Below are positions 38,988 to 48,033 of a stretch of 64,000 nt of DNA, one piece after another. The notes below the pieces were generated by a model that saw only the letters and a program-made list of their open reading frames with translations, searched no databases and was not told where the DNA came from. Source of the stretch: Phenylobacterium sp. CCH9-H3 (GTDB lineage Bacteria; Pseudomonadota; Alphaproteobacteria; Caulobacterales; Caulobacteraceae); the NCBI RefSeq assembly GCF_001557235.1, contig NZ_LSJI01000118.1:5450-69449 (forward strand), in the 5' to 3' direction. Numbering within the stretch: the first letter of the stretch is position 1; every line of letters starts with the position of its first letter. A program made the translations under genes and the position numbers.

Positions 38988-39083
38988 GGAATGGTCCCCC
39001 AGAAGCAAAACTGACGGGACCGTAGGTTCGAAGCCCGAAAAGCGCCAGCCAGAAGACTGGGGGCGCGTCAGCGCCGAAAGATC

Positions 39084-39157
39084 ACCGCCAAGGCGCCAAG
39101 CGCGCCAAGGCGATGCAGGCCCCTCCGACCTCTTGGCGTTCTTGGCGTCTTCGCGGT
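39084..39157. repeat. REP-like inverted repeat with CGCCAAG units
   Basis: A left arm of 29 bases starting ACCGCCAAGGCGCCAAG matches the complement of the right arm (39129-39157) with about six mismatches. Each arm contains three CGCCAAG-like units. It lies between the acyl-CoA ligase stop and the amidohydrolase start, both on the minus strand. Elements of this style occur in multiple copies in some alphaproteobacterial genomes. Confidence 0.7.
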
Positions 39158-39181
39158 CGGATGCCGCGCCTGCGCCATGCC

Positions 39182-40765
39182 TCAGATCTGTCGCGCACGG
39201 CCTTCCCAGTAGGGTGCGCGCACCTTGCCGCGCTGGATCTTGCCGGCCTCGGACCGGGGCAGGCTGGTCACGAAGTCGAGACTGCGCGGGACCTTGAAGC
39301 TGGGCAGGCTGTCGCGGGCGAAGGCCAGGATCTCCTGCTCGAGCAGGTCGGAGGGCTCGTAGCCCGGCTTCAGCAGGATGACCGCCTTGACCTGCTCGCC
39401 CCACTCGTCGTGCGGCACGCCCACCGTCGCGCTGTCGGCCACCGCCTCGTGCTTGATCAGCTCGTTGTCGATCTCCTGCGGGTAGATGTTCACTCCGCCC
39501 GAGATGATCGTCTCCGCGCTGCGCCCGGTGAGGAACAGGTACCCATCCTCGTCGAAATAGCCCATGTCACCCATGGTGAAATAGTCGCCGACGCGGCTGG
39601 CCTGGGTCTTCTTCTCGTCCTTGTAGTAGGTGAAGCCGCCGCCGGGCGGCAGCTGGTGATAGATCGTCCCCGAGACGTTCGGCGGGCACTCGTTCCCCTG
39701 CTCGTCCAGGATCTTGGAGCCCAGGAGCTCGGGGCGCTTGCCCACCGAGCCGGGCTTCCGCAGCCACTCTTCCGAATTGATCATGAAGCCCGCGCCGCCT
39801 TCCGATCCGGCGTAGTACTCGCTCAGCACCGGGCCGAACCAGGCGATCATGGCGTGCTTCACCTCGGGCGGGCAGGGCGCCGCGCCGTGGACGATGTACT
39901 TCACCGAGGAGATGTCGTGGCGGGCCTTCACCTCGTCGGACAGGGCCAGCAGGCGCTGGAACATGATCGGGACCAGGTGCATGTGCGTCACGCGCTGGGC
40001 GGCGATGGTCCGCAGCGTGTGTTCGCTGTCCCATTTGTCGAGGAAGACCAGGGTCGCGCCGGCGCCCATGGCGGCGCGAACGTCGAAGGCGAGCGGGGCG
40101 GCGTGATAGGCCGGGCCGGCGCAGAGCTGGACCGAGTCCTTGTCGTAGCCGCGCAGGGCGTACATCGCCTGGGGCGTGATCACCGGCGTTGGGCGGAAGA
40201 CACCCTTGGGCCGGCCCGTGGTGCCGGAGGTGTAGAGCATCTGGTTGCCCAGGACCGGATCGTCGATGTCCGAGCCGTCGAGCCCCGCCAGCGCCGCGTC
40301 GTAGTTGACGAACCCGTCCAGATCGCCGCCGACGGCGATCTTGATCTTCAGGTCGGGCGCCTGCGCCGTGGCGGCGACGGCGGCCGAGATGCGGGTCTCC
40401 ACGAACACCGCCTGGGCCTCGCAGTCGTTGAGGATGTAGGCGATCTCGTCGGCCGTGAGGTGCCAGTTGATCGGGGTGATCCGGAACCCGGCGCGCAGGG
40501 TGGCCGACTGGACCTCCAGGAACTCGTGGCGGTTGGACATGGCCAGCGCCACCGCGTCGCCCGCCTTCAGGCCGGCCTTGCGCAGCAGGCGGACGATCCG
40601 GTTCGCGTTGGCGTTCACCTCGGCGAAGGAGCGACGGGTTCCGTCCGGATCGACCACGGCCGCCTTGTTGGGCTGCACATCGGCCCAGACCGCCATGGTC
40701 ATGCCGTTGAGGGCGGCCGCCTCGAGCCGCTGGTTCAGGTCCTGCCGTTCGAGCACCGCGTCCAT
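39182..40765 (-). CDS. AMP-dependent acyl-CoA synthetase
   Basis: A 527-residue ANL-superfamily ligase with YTSGTTGRPKGVF, the core EYYAGSEGG, the hinge YFTMGDMGYFDEDGYLFLTGR and the catalytic lysine in SEAGKIQRGKV. It activates a carboxylate to the CoA ester. It is paralogous to the ligase in the acquired block at 6869-8434 and belongs to the native high-GC background. A TACAG-N7-CTGTA palindrome just upstream suggests TetR-type control. Confidence 0.92.
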   Translation of the reverse strand: MDAVLERQDLNQRLEAAALNGMTMAVWADVQPNKAAVVDPDGTRRSFAEVNANANRIVRLLRKAGLKAGDAVALAMSNRHEFLEVQSATLRAGFRITPINWHLTADEIAYILNDCEAQAVFVETRISAAVAATAQAPDLKIKIAVGGDLDGFVNYDAALAGLDGSDIDDPVLGNQMLYTSGTTGRPKGVFRPTPVITPQAMYALRGYDKDSVQLCAGPAYHAAPLAFDVRAAMGAGATLVFLDKWDSEHTLRTIAAQRVTHMHLVPIMFQRLLALSDEVKARHDISSVKYIVHGAAPCPPEVKHAMIAWFGPVLSEYYAGSEGGAGFMINSEEWLRKPGSVGKRPELLGSKILDEQGNECPPNVSGTIYHQLPPGGGFTYYKDEKKTQASRVGDYFTMGDMGYFDEDGYLFLTGRSAETIISGGVNIYPQEIDNELIKHEAVADSATVGVPHDEWGEQVKAVILLKPGYEPSDLLEQEILAFARDSLPSFKVPRSLDFVTSLPRSEAGKIQRGKVRAPYWEGRARQI

Positions 40766-40780
40766 GGCATCTCCTCCGCG

Positions 40781-40797
40781 TACAGATTTACACTGTA
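40781..40797 (-). promoter_or_regulatory. Palindromic operator upstream of the acyl-CoA synthetase
   Basis: TACAG-N7-CTGTA lies 15 bases before the start of the acyl-CoA synthetase gene. The AT-rich surrounding (ATACAGTGTAAATCTGTA on the minus strand) and the half-site spacing are typical of TetR-family sites that control CoA-ester pathways. The regulator is not in the window. Confidence 0.5.
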
Positions 40798-40844
40798 TCG
40801 TGATCTATCTTCGAAAGAGAATGGCACGCGGAGGGCGGTGACGC

Positions 40845-41246
40845 CTAGGCCTTCATGCGACGGAACACCCAGCCGCCGACCGTCGCGCCCACGGCGGTCA
40901 GGAACGTGCCCCAGGTGATGTCGATCAGGGTGATGTGCGTGGACCAAACCTTGAGCGTCGCCTGGTTGGTCAGGTCGTAGGTGGCGTAGCAGAGGGCCCC
41001 CAGCATCCCGCCCGTGACGGTGGTCTTCAGCAGGGGCTTGTCGCGGGTCGGCCAGATCGCCAGGGCCAGGATGCCGAGGATGTAGGCGAAGTAGAACACC
41101 ACCGCGGGCGGGAGCCTCGCCGAGGGCAGGGCCACCGGCTCAAGCGTCGGGAAATACACCTTCGGCCCGAACTGGGTCAGCCAGACGATGTCCAGCGCCA
41201 GGACCACGAGGGCCGTGGCGAAATAGGTCGCGATCAATCGGATCAT
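40845..41246 (-). CDS. DUF2177 family membrane protein
   Basis: A 133-residue integral membrane protein with about four helices and the family features LDIVWLTQFGPKVYF and GALCYATYDLTNQATLK. DUF2177 genes typically lie with cyclopropane-type methyltransferases, DUF1295 and FAD amine-oxidase-like genes, as here. Function not established. It is last in the minus-strand run DUF1295 - methyltransferase - DUF2177. Confidence 0.88.
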   Translation of the reverse strand: MIRLIATYFATALVVLALDIVWLTQFGPKVYFPTLEPVALPSARLPPAVVFYFAYILGILALAIWPTRDKPLLKTTVTGGMLGALCYATYDLTNQATLKVWSTHITLIDITWGTFLTAVGATVGGWVFRRMKA

Positions 41247-41264
41247 TCGGTGTCCCCCCGGGCC

Positions 41265-42290
41265 CTAGGCCGGCCGCAGCCGATAGTGGCTCACGCCCCA
41301 CTCGGTCCCGCCACGGTGGCCGAAGAGGCCGGCGGTGGCGAGGAAGAACAGCCGCCAGCGCCGATGCCAGAGCGTCGCGTCCTTGCCGTAGGTGGCCTCG
41401 AGCACCGGCCGGATGTTGGCGATGTTCCGGTCGTACAGGCCCAGCCAGTCGAGCGCGGTCCTCTCGTAGTGCTTGCCGCTCCAGCGCCAGTCCTGCTCGA
41501 CCAGGAACAGGTCGGGGAACTGGGCCATCAGCCCGTGGCTGGGCATCACGCCGCCCGAGAAGAAGTACTTGCCGATCCAGTCGGCCTCATCGTTGAGGTC
41601 GAAGCGATACGGCGTCGTCCTGTGCGTGAAGACGTGGATGAACAGCCGGCCGTCGGGCTTCAGCCAGGTCTTCACCCGCCCGAGCAGGGCGCGCCAGTTC
41701 GACATGTGCTCGAACATCTCGACGGACACCACGCGGTCGAACGCGCCGGGCGCCTCGAAGTCGTTCATGTCGCAAGTGATCACCTCCAGGTTCGACAGGC
41801 CGCGTTCCTGGGCGCGGGCCAGGATGAAGGCCTTCTGGCTCGCCGAGTTTGAAACGGATGTGATCCTCGCCTTGGGGTAGGCTTTCGCCATCCAGAGCGA
41901 CAGCGAGCCCCAGCCGCAGCCCAGCTCCAGGATCCGCTGGCCGTCCTGGAGGTCGGCGTGCTCAGCGGTCTCCTTCAGCGCATGCTCCTCGGCCTCGGCG
42001 ATCGTGTCGCCGGCGTTCTTGTAGAAGCAGGACGAGTACTTCAGCTGCGGGCCCAGGCAGTTCAGGAAGAACTCTGCGGGCACCTCGTAGTGCTGGGCGT
42101 TGGCCGCATCGGTGTGTTCGGCAATGGGATGCTCGGCCATATCGCGCGCGAACGCCGCCTCGGTCCCCGCGCCGGCCTTCGAATGCTCGCGCCGCGCGTT
42201 CGCCACCAGCAGGTGGATGGCGGTCTTGCGGACGATGTCGGGCAGGGGCGCGCCCTCGAACGTGTCGATGGTGGCGGAGATCAGGCTCAT
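41265..42290 (-). CDS. Cyclopropane-fatty-acyl-phospholipid synthase-like methyltransferase
   Basis: A 341-residue SAM-dependent methyltransferase. The SAM-binding ILELGCGWGSLSLWMAK is near residues 119-135, with EVITCDMNDF and VVSVEMFEHMSNW following. AQHYEVPAEFFLNCLGPQLKYSSCFY is the substrate-side motif of the Cfa/UfaM family, although it is shorter than classical Cfa. In Rhodobacter such genes in RpoE-controlled clusters methylate unsaturated fatty acids on the way to furan fatty acids (UfaM). A similar role here is inferred from the cluster. Confidence 0.88.
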   Translation of the reverse strand: MSLISATIDTFEGAPLPDIVRKTAIHLLVANARREHSKAGAGTEAAFARDMAEHPIAEHTDAANAQHYEVPAEFFLNCLGPQLKYSSCFYKNAGDTIAEAEEHALKETAEHADLQDGQRILELGCGWGSLSLWMAKAYPKARITSVSNSASQKAFILARAQERGLSNLEVITCDMNDFEAPGAFDRVVSVEMFEHMSNWRALLGRVKTWLKPDGRLFIHVFTHRTTPYRFDLNDEADWIGKYFFSGGVMPSHGLMAQFPDLFLVEQDWRWSGKHYERTALDWLGLYDRNIANIRPVLEATYGKDATLWHRRWRLFFLATAGLFGHRGGTEWGVSHYRLRPA

Positions 42291-42296
42291 GCGGAC

Positions 42297-43091
42297 TCAG
42301 GGCTGTTTGGGTGGCAGGGGGAAGAAGACGCTGACCCGCTTTTGATAGTCGCGGAAGGCGTCGCCGCGCGACTTCAGCATCGCCTCCTCCAGCGGCGGGA
42401 CGCCGGAGACATAGCGGAGCAGGCCGTACATGACAGCCGGCGCCGCGAGGGTCAGGACGCTGACGGGGCGCGACGGATCCAGGGCCATGACGGGATAGGC
42501 CATCCATCCCAGCCACTGGAAGAAGTAGTTCGGGTGCCGCGACCAGGCCCAGAGGCCGGTGTCGATGACCTTGCCCTTGTTGGCCGGATCGCCGCGGAAG
42601 CGCTTCATCTGGGCGTCCGACACCGTCTCGCCCACGATGGCCACGAGATAGATGAGCACAGCCAGGGTGTCGCGCAGGTCTAGGGAGGGCTCGGGCCGCT
42701 GCGCGGCGGCCACGACGCTCAGCGCCAGGAGCGCGGTGGCCGGCGCCTGGGGCAGGCTGACCCACAGCATTGTGAGGGGGTAGTTCTTCGCGGACTTGCG
42801 GAACGCCGCATAGCGCGCGTCCTCCGGGTGGCCGGCGACGCGGGGCGCGAGGTAAAGGCCGAGGCGCAGGCCCCAGAGCAGCATGAAGCCGGCGATCAGC
42901 AGGCGGCGGGCCTGGCTGGTGTCGCTGCCGCTGGCGACGACGGCCGCGCCCGCCAGCAGCAGCCCGGTCCCGAAACTCCAGAACACGTCCGTCCAGCCGC
43001 CGTTCTTCACGGCCAGGCCAAAGGCCCACGCCGCGACCATCACCACGGTCATGGCGAGAAGCACGCCCACTACGATCTGCAACAGCATCAT
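42297..43091 (-). CDS. DUF1295 (steroid 5-alpha-reductase-like) membrane protein
   Basis: A 264-residue polytopic membrane protein. The C-terminal part contains GLWAWSRHPNYFFQWLGWMAY, the hallmark of DUF1295 and the related isoprenylcysteine methyltransferase / 5-alpha-reductase fold, which binds NADPH or SAM. The frame is open 38 codons further upstream but into the divergent promoter. Two adjacent ATGs mark the probable start. It sits directly before the Cfa-like methyltransferase gene (6 bases). Confidence 0.88.
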   Translation of the reverse strand: MMLLQIVVGVLLAMTVVMVAAWAFGLAVKNGGWTDVFWSFGTGLLLAGAAVVASGSDTSQARRLLIAGFMLLWGLRLGLYLAPRVAGHPEDARYAAFRKSAKNYPLTMLWVSLPQAPATALLALSVVAAAQRPEPSLDLRDTLAVLIYLVAIVGETVSDAQMKRFRGDPANKGKVIDTGLWAWSRHPNYFFQWLGWMAYPVMALDPSRPVSVLTLAAPAVMYGLLRYVSGVPPLEEAMLKSRGDAFRDYQKRVSVFFPLPPKQP

Positions 43092-43219
43092 CCAGCGATA
43101 CGACCATGTTCCGCGACCAGACGCATCCGGCGCTGTGAGGCGGCCGTAGCATTTGCTAAGCACTCGGGCGCGCGTCGGACGCCGGGGGGCGTCGCGCGCA
43201 GACAAGGTTTGGAGTCCAG

Positions 43220-44557
43220 ATGAGCGGCGGGGAGCGGCTGAGCGTAGCCGTGGTTGGTGGTGGGGTGGCCGGGCTGTCCGCCGCCTGGCTGTTGTCGGAG
43301 AAGCACGACGTCACCCTGTTCGAGGCCGACCCGCGGCTGGGGGGGCATGCCAATACCGCCGACGCGCCGGGCCATCACGGGCTCGTGCCGGTCGATACGG
43401 GCTTCATCGTCTACAACGAGAGCAACTATCCCAACTTCACGGCGCTCCTGGCGCACCTGGGCGTGCCCAGCGTCAACGCCGACATGAGCCTGTCGGTCAG
43501 CCTGGACGACGGTGCGTTCGAGTATTCCAGCTATGGCGCGCTGGGGGTCTTCGCTCAGAAGCGCAACCTCTTCTCCGCCCGCTTCTGGGGCATGCTGCGC
43601 GACATCACCCGCTTCTATCGGCACGCCCCCAGGGACCTTGCCCGGCTGGAGACGCCGCTCACCTCGCTGGAGGCCTATCTGGAAGAGAAGGGCTACTGCC
43701 AGGCGTTCCGCGACGATCATCTCCTGCCGCAGGCGGCCGCCATCTGGTCGACGCCGCTGAAGGAGATCGGCCAGTATCCCGCCGCCTCCCTGATCCGCTT
43801 CTTCCTCAACCACGGCATGATGAGCATCGTCGGCCGCGGCCTGTGGCGTACGGTGCAGGGCGGCTCCCGCGCCTATGTCGAGAAGCTGACGGCGGCGTTC
43901 CGGGGCGAGGCGCGCAAGGGCGTGCGGGTCGTGGGCGTCCGTCGCGACCCCAACGGCGCGGAGCTGCGGCTGGCCGGCGGCGGCCGCGAGCGCTTCGACC
44001 AGGTGGTGATCGCCACGCACGGGGACACGGCGCTGTCCCTGCTGGACGATCCGACGCCCGAGGAAAAGCGCCTGCTGGGCTGTTTCCGTTACAGCCGCAA
44101 CCTGGTGGCGCTGCACACCGACGACGTCCTGATGCCCAAGCGGCGCCGGGCCTGGTCCAGCTGGAACCATATCGGCCGGCGCGACGCGCCCGGCGAAGGC
44201 GCGGTCAGCTACTGGATGAACCGGCTGCAGAGCCTGAAGAACGCGCCGCACCTGTTCGTGACGCTCAATCCCAACAAGGAGATCGACGCGGCCAAGCTGA
44301 TCCGCACCGAAATCTACGACCACCCGCTGTTCGACGCGGCCGCCATCACCGCGCAGGCCGAGTTCTGGGATATCCAGGGGGTCCGGCGGACCTGGTTCTG
44401 CGGCTCCTACCTGGGCCACGGGTTCCACGAGGACGCGCTGCAATCGGGCCTGGCGGTGGCGGAGCAATTGGGGGGCGTCCGGCGCCCCTGGACCGTGGCG
44501 GACGAGAACGGCCGCATCCACGTGCGCCCGCCGGCCCTGGCGGAAGAGGCCGCCTGA
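43220..44557 (+). CDS. FAD-dependent amine-oxidase-like oxidoreductase
   Basis: A 445-residue flavoprotein. The N-terminal Rossmann motif VAVVGGGVAGLSAAWLL and LFEADPRLGGHANT define the amine oxidase / protoporphyrinogen-oxidase-like fold. FIVYNESNYPNFTALLAHLGV is typical of the members found next to DUF1365 genes and Cfa-type methyltransferases. The TGA stop overlaps the DUF1365 start (TGATG). It probably oxidises or saturates a lipid acyl chain; this is inferred. GGAG precedes the ATG. Confidence 0.9.
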   Translation: MSGGERLSVAVVGGGVAGLSAAWLLSEKHDVTLFEADPRLGGHANTADAPGHHGLVPVDTGFIVYNESNYPNFTALLAHLGVPSVNADMSLSVSLDDGAFEYSSYGALGVFAQKRNLFSARFWGMLRDITRFYRHAPRDLARLETPLTSLEAYLEEKGYCQAFRDDHLLPQAAAIWSTPLKEIGQYPAASLIRFFLNHGMMSIVGRGLWRTVQGGSRAYVEKLTAAFRGEARKGVRVVGVRRDPNGAELRLAGGGRERFDQVVIATHGDTALSLLDDPTPEEKRLLGCFRYSRNLVALHTDDVLMPKRRRAWSSWNHIGRRDAPGEGAVSYWMNRLQSLKNAPHLFVTLNPNKEIDAAKLIRTEIYDHPLFDAAAITAQAEFWDIQGVRRTWFCGSYLGHGFHEDALQSGLAVAEQLGGVRRPWTVADENGRIHVRPPALAEEAA

Positions 44558-45333
44558 TGTCGGTCTCCGGGCTCTTTCCCGGGATCGTCTCGCACACCCG
44601 GCTGAAGCCCCGGCGCCATTCGCTGCGCTACCGCATCTTCATGCTGCTGCTGGACCTGGACGAGCTGGCCGAGCTGGACCGGAGCCTGAAGCTGTTCTCG
44701 CTACGCCGGTTCAACCTGGTCGGCTTCGATCCGCGGCGCCACGGCGACGGCTCGGCCACGCCGCTGAAGCAGCAGGTGGAGGCGCAGCTCGCGGCGGCCG
44801 GGATCGCCCACGGCGGGCCGATCCGCCTCCTGGCCATGCCGCGGATCCTGGGCCTGGCGTTCAATCCGCTGAGCGTCTATTTCTGCCACCGGCCGGACGG
44901 AGCGCTGAGCGCCGTGCTGTACGAGGTCAACAACACCTTCGGCGAGCGGCACAGCTACCTGATCCCCGCCGACGATGCGCCGGTCGTGAAACAGTCCTGC
45001 GAGAAGGGCTTCTACGTCTCGCCTTTCATGGACATGGACCTGAGCTACGCCTTCCGGGTCCGGCCGCCGGGCGACAAGGTCCAGGTGCTGGTCGATGTGG
45101 ACGACGCCGAGGGCCGGGTGTTGTCCACCGGCTTCGTGGCCGAACGCCAGGCGCTCACCGACCGCAATCTGGCGCGGGCCTGGCTCGCCCATCCCTGGAT
45201 GACCGTGGGCGTGGTCGCCGCCATCCACTGGGAGGCGCTCTTCATCTGGCTCAAGGGCGAGAAGATCCGCCAACGCCCGGCCAAGCCGGCATGGCCGGTC
45301 ACCGTGGTGACGCCCGCAAAGATCGCCGCCTAG
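44557..45333 (+). CDS. DUF1365 family protein
   Basis: A 258-residue protein of the DUF1365 family. It begins with LFPGIVSHTRLKPRRHSLRYRIFM and contains LAFNPLSVYFCH and YEVNNTFGERHSYL, highly conserved family blocks. The family is always found with the FAD amine-oxidase-like gene and Cfa-type methyltransferase and is thought to act on lipids; no reaction is proven to my knowledge. Coupled to the upstream gene. Its stop shares CTAG with the convergent methyltransferase gene. Confidence 0.92.
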   Translation: MSVSGLFPGIVSHTRLKPRRHSLRYRIFMLLLDLDELAELDRSLKLFSLRRFNLVGFDPRRHGDGSATPLKQQVEAQLAAAGIAHGGPIRLLAMPRILGLAFNPLSVYFCHRPDGALSAVLYEVNNTFGERHSYLIPADDAPVVKQSCEKGFYVSPFMDMDLSYAFRVRPPGDKVQVLVDVDDAEGRVLSTGFVAERQALTDRNLARAWLAHPWMTVGVVAAIHWEALFIWLKGEKIRQRPAKPAWPVTVVTPAKIAA

Positions 45334-46097
45334 CCCTTCCGGAACACATAGATGTCGCCGACCCCGCCCAGGTCGATGGGCGGCCGATCCGGGACGAGGC
45401 CCGCGGTGGCGGCCGGCGGAACAGGGTCGGTCATGTAGTAGGTCAGCCGCTCGGCGCTGCGGTGCGCGATGCGGCCGGTCTCGTCGGCGAGGACGTACTC
45501 CAGAACCTGCTCAAGCCGGTTCACGCCCGGCTTGAAACTGCGCTCCAGCACGAACAGCAGCAGGGCGCGGCCGTCGCCCAGGTGCTGGTCCAGGACCGGG
45601 CGGCGCGGGTCGGGCGCGTCCAGGCCCTGCATGAGTTCGAGTTTCGGCAGATGGAAGGCGGCCAGGCCGCCGGGCGCCAGATGGCGGGCGGCCACGGCGA
45701 AGGTGTTGCGCCAGGCCGCGCCGGTCGGCACGTGGGCCAGGGTGAAGAAAGGGCAGATGACCAGGTCGAAGGTGCGCTTCAAGTCCAGGGAGGTCATGTC
45801 GCCTCGGCGCAGCTCGATCCGCTGCCGAACCTCTGGCTCCAGGCGCGCGACGGCGGCCTCGGCCTGGGACAGCATCACGGGCGAGATGTCCACGCCGCAG
45901 ACCTGGAAACCGCGCTTGGCCAGACCCGTGGTCAGCCGGCCCGTCCCGGCGCCCAGCTCCAGGATCGACGCGCCCGCCGAGGGCAGATCGGCATAGATGT
46001 CCTCGTCGCCCAACAGCTTCGCGTCCGCACCGGTGATCCGGTCGTAGAACACGGCGCTGAGGCTGCCGGGCGCGTAATAGGGCTTGGCCTTGGCCAT
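45330..46097 (-). CDS. Class I SAM-dependent methyltransferase
   Basis: A 255-residue methyltransferase. SAM binds at ILELGAGTGRLTTGLAKRG near residues 45-63, followed by VCGVDISPVML, RGDMTSLDL and FDLVICPF, a classical class I layout. The substrate cannot be inferred. It converges on the DUF1365 gene with overlapping stops (CTAG) and may be independent of the lipid cluster. Confidence 0.88.
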   Translation of the reverse strand: MAKAKPYYAPGSLSAVFYDRITGADAKLLGDEDIYADLPSAGASILELGAGTGRLTTGLAKRGFQVCGVDISPVMLSQAEAAVARLEPEVRQRIELRRGDMTSLDLKRTFDLVICPFFTLAHVPTGAAWRNTFAVAARHLAPGGLAAFHLPKLELMQGLDAPDPRRPVLDQHLGDGRALLLFVLERSFKPGVNRLEQVLEYVLADETGRIAHRSAERLTYYMTDPVPPAATAGLVPDRPPIDLGGVGDIYVFRKG

Positions 46098-46181
46098 GGG
46101 CCCTTGTGCCGTCGGCGTTGCGCAGGATCAATGTCCAGGCCACATAACTTCAGCCTTCTGCGGGCTTCGAAGGGAACCTCG

Positions 46182-46844
46182 ATGAACAGCCTGATCCGCC
46201 GTTTCCGGAGCCTTGCGCTCGTGCTGATCGCGCCCCTGGCGCTGGCCGCCTGCGGGGTCAATGCGATCCCCACCAAGGAGGAGAAGGCGAAAGCCCAGTG
46301 GGCCGAGGTGCAGAACCAGTACCAGCGCCGCGCCGACCTGATCCCCAACCTGGTGGCCACCGTGAAGGGCTACGCCGCCCAGGAAAGCAACGTGCTGGTC
46401 GCCGTGACCCAGGCGCGCGCCAGCGCCACCCAGGTCCGCTCGGACGCCGGCATCACCACCGACCCCGCCGCCTTCCAGCGCTATGCGGCCGCCCAGAACA
46501 ACCTGTCCCTGGCGCTGGCCCCCATGCGCGTTCTCCAGGAGCAGTACCCGGACCTGAAGTCGAACGAGAACTTCATGGCGCTGCAGAGCCAGCTCGAGGG
46601 CACCGAGAACCGGATCGCCATCTCGCGGCGCGACTACAACGAGGCTGTCCGCGACTTCAACACCACCCTGCGCACGTTCCCGCAAATCATCTGGGCCAAG
46701 ACCATGTATTCGTCCACGCAGCCGATGCAGCTGTTCCAGGCCACCGCTACGGCCCAGTCGGCGCCCACCGTGGACTTCGCGCCCACGGCCCCGCCCGCCG
46801 CCCCGCCCGCCGGCGCCGCGCCCGGGTCGCCGCCGCCGAAGTAG
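46182..46844 (+). CDS. LemA family lipoprotein
   Basis: A 220-residue exported protein of the LemA family. The signal peptide ends at a lipobox LAAC with C24, so it is likely a lipoprotein. QYQRRADLIPNLVATVKGYAAQE is the LemA signature helix, and ISRRDYNEAVRDFNTTLRTFPQ closes the helical bundle. The C-terminus is alanine- and proline-rich. A GAAGGGA ribosome site supports the ATG. TPM-domain genes follow immediately, the usual lemA arrangement. Confidence 0.92.
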   Translation: MNSLIRRFRSLALVLIAPLALAACGVNAIPTKEEKAKAQWAEVQNQYQRRADLIPNLVATVKGYAAQESNVLVAVTQARASATQVRSDAGITTDPAAFQRYAAAQNNLSLALAPMRVLQEQYPDLKSNENFMALQSQLEGTENRIAISRRDYNEAVRDFNTTLRTFPQIIWAKTMYSSTQPMQLFQATATAQSAPTVDFAPTAPPAAPPAGAAPGSPPPK

Positions 46845-46845
46845 C

Positions 46846-48033
46846 TTGGGCCTGCTCCGACGCCTTCGGGTCGGGCTGGCGCTCGCGCTGGTCCTGCCGA
46901 CCCTCGCCCTCGCGGCGCCGAGCTTCCCGCCCCTCACCGGGCGGGTGGTGGACAATGCCGAAATCCTGTCGCCGGCGGCGGAGGCGCGGCTGACCCGGGA
47001 GCTGGCGACGCTGGAGCAACAGACCGGCCACCAGCTCGTCGTGGCGACCCTGCCCGACCTGCAGGGCTACGAGATCGAGGACTACGGCTACCAGCTGCTC
47101 CGGACCTGGGGCATCGGCCGCAAGGAGCAGGACGACGGCGCCATCCTCATCGTCGCGCCGAACCAGCGGAAGGTGCGGATCGAGGTTGGCTATGGGCTGG
47201 AGCCGGTCCTGACCGATGCGCTCTCCAGCCTGATCATCCAGCGCGCCATCCTGCCAGCCTTCAAGGCGGGCGACATGGAGAAGGGCGTCGTCGACGGGAC
47301 CGAAGCCATCGCGCGCCAGATCGGCCTGCCGCCCGAAGAGCAAAAGGCGGCCGTGGCCGAGGCGGAGTCGGCCCCGAAAGTCACCATCGCCGCCGACGAG
47401 CGGGGCGACAGCGGCGTCGGCGTTCCCCTGATCGTCATCATCGTCATCGTCTTCTGGGTGCTGAGCGGCATCCTCCGCGCCTTCGGCGGGCGTCGCCGGC
47501 GGGGCGGCAGCGGCCTCTGGTGGCTGTTGCCGTTCATCCTCTCGGGTCCGGGCTCCAGCCGCCGAGGCGCGGACGACAGGCGAGATCTACTGCGTGCTGG
47601 CCGAGGAGAGTGCGGATTATCACGCGACGCCGCTGGCCTGGGCGGCGGGCGTCGCCCTGCTGGCCCCCACGATCCTGCTGCTGCTCGGCATCGAGGTGAC
47701 GGCGCCGGACATGTCCCTGTTCGGCGGCTGGACCGCGGACCAGGTCGAGGACGTGGGCGAAGCCACCGCCCGCGCCGCCCTGGTGGGCACGCTGCTCATG
47801 CAGGGGCTGCTGTTCGTGGCGACCCTCTTCATCGTGGCCATCCCGCCGGTGCGCCGGGCGTTGACGCCGCGGGGCTTCAAGCGCGAGCGCGTCCGGACCC
47901 GCGCCGAGGAGCAGTTCCTGTCCAAGAACCTCCACGCCACCCGCGAGCGGACCGGGGTGTTGATCTATGTCTCGGCCGCCGAGCGGATGGCCGAGCTGAT
48001 CGCGGACGAAGCCATCCACGCCCAGGTTCCTGA
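46846..48033 (+). CDS. TPM-domain protein with altered 3' end
   Basis: The protein starts at a TTG one base after the lemA stop and has a signal peptide (LALALVLPTLALAAP). A TPM domain follows (PPLTGRVVDNAEILSPAAEARL to about residue 165). A membrane helix (VPLIVIIVIVFWVLSGILRAF) leads into a short basic/glycine tract. Family members normally end in a glycine-rich tail near 260-290 residues. Here the frame runs on to 395 residues through the next gene in a shifted frame, and that part is not protein-like. A deletion near 47545 probably joined it to the second TPM gene. Confidence 0.7.
   Translation: MGLLRRLRVGLALALVLPTLALAAPSFPPLTGRVVDNAEILSPAAEARLTRELATLEQQTGHQLVVATLPDLQGYEIEDYGYQLLRTWGIGRKEQDDGAILIVAPNQRKVRIEVGYGLEPVLTDALSSLIIQRAILPAFKAGDMEKGVVDGTEAIARQIGLPPEEQKAAVAEAESAPKVTIAADERGDSGVGVPLIVIIVIVFWVLSGILRAFGGRRRRGGSGLWWLLPFILSGPGSSRRGADDRRDLLRAGRGECGLSRDAAGLGGGRRPAGPHDPAAARHRGDGAGHVPVRRLDRGPGRGRGRSHRPRRPGGHAAHAGAAVRGDPLHRGHPAGAPGVDAAGLQARARPDPRRGAVPVQEPPRHPRADRGVDLCLGRRADGRADRGRSHPRPGS

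Noticed and set aside
43092..43219. RpoE-type promoter in the divergent lipid cluster
   Set aside because: A TAAGCA element is present, but no good TGATCC -35 at the right spacing on either strand.
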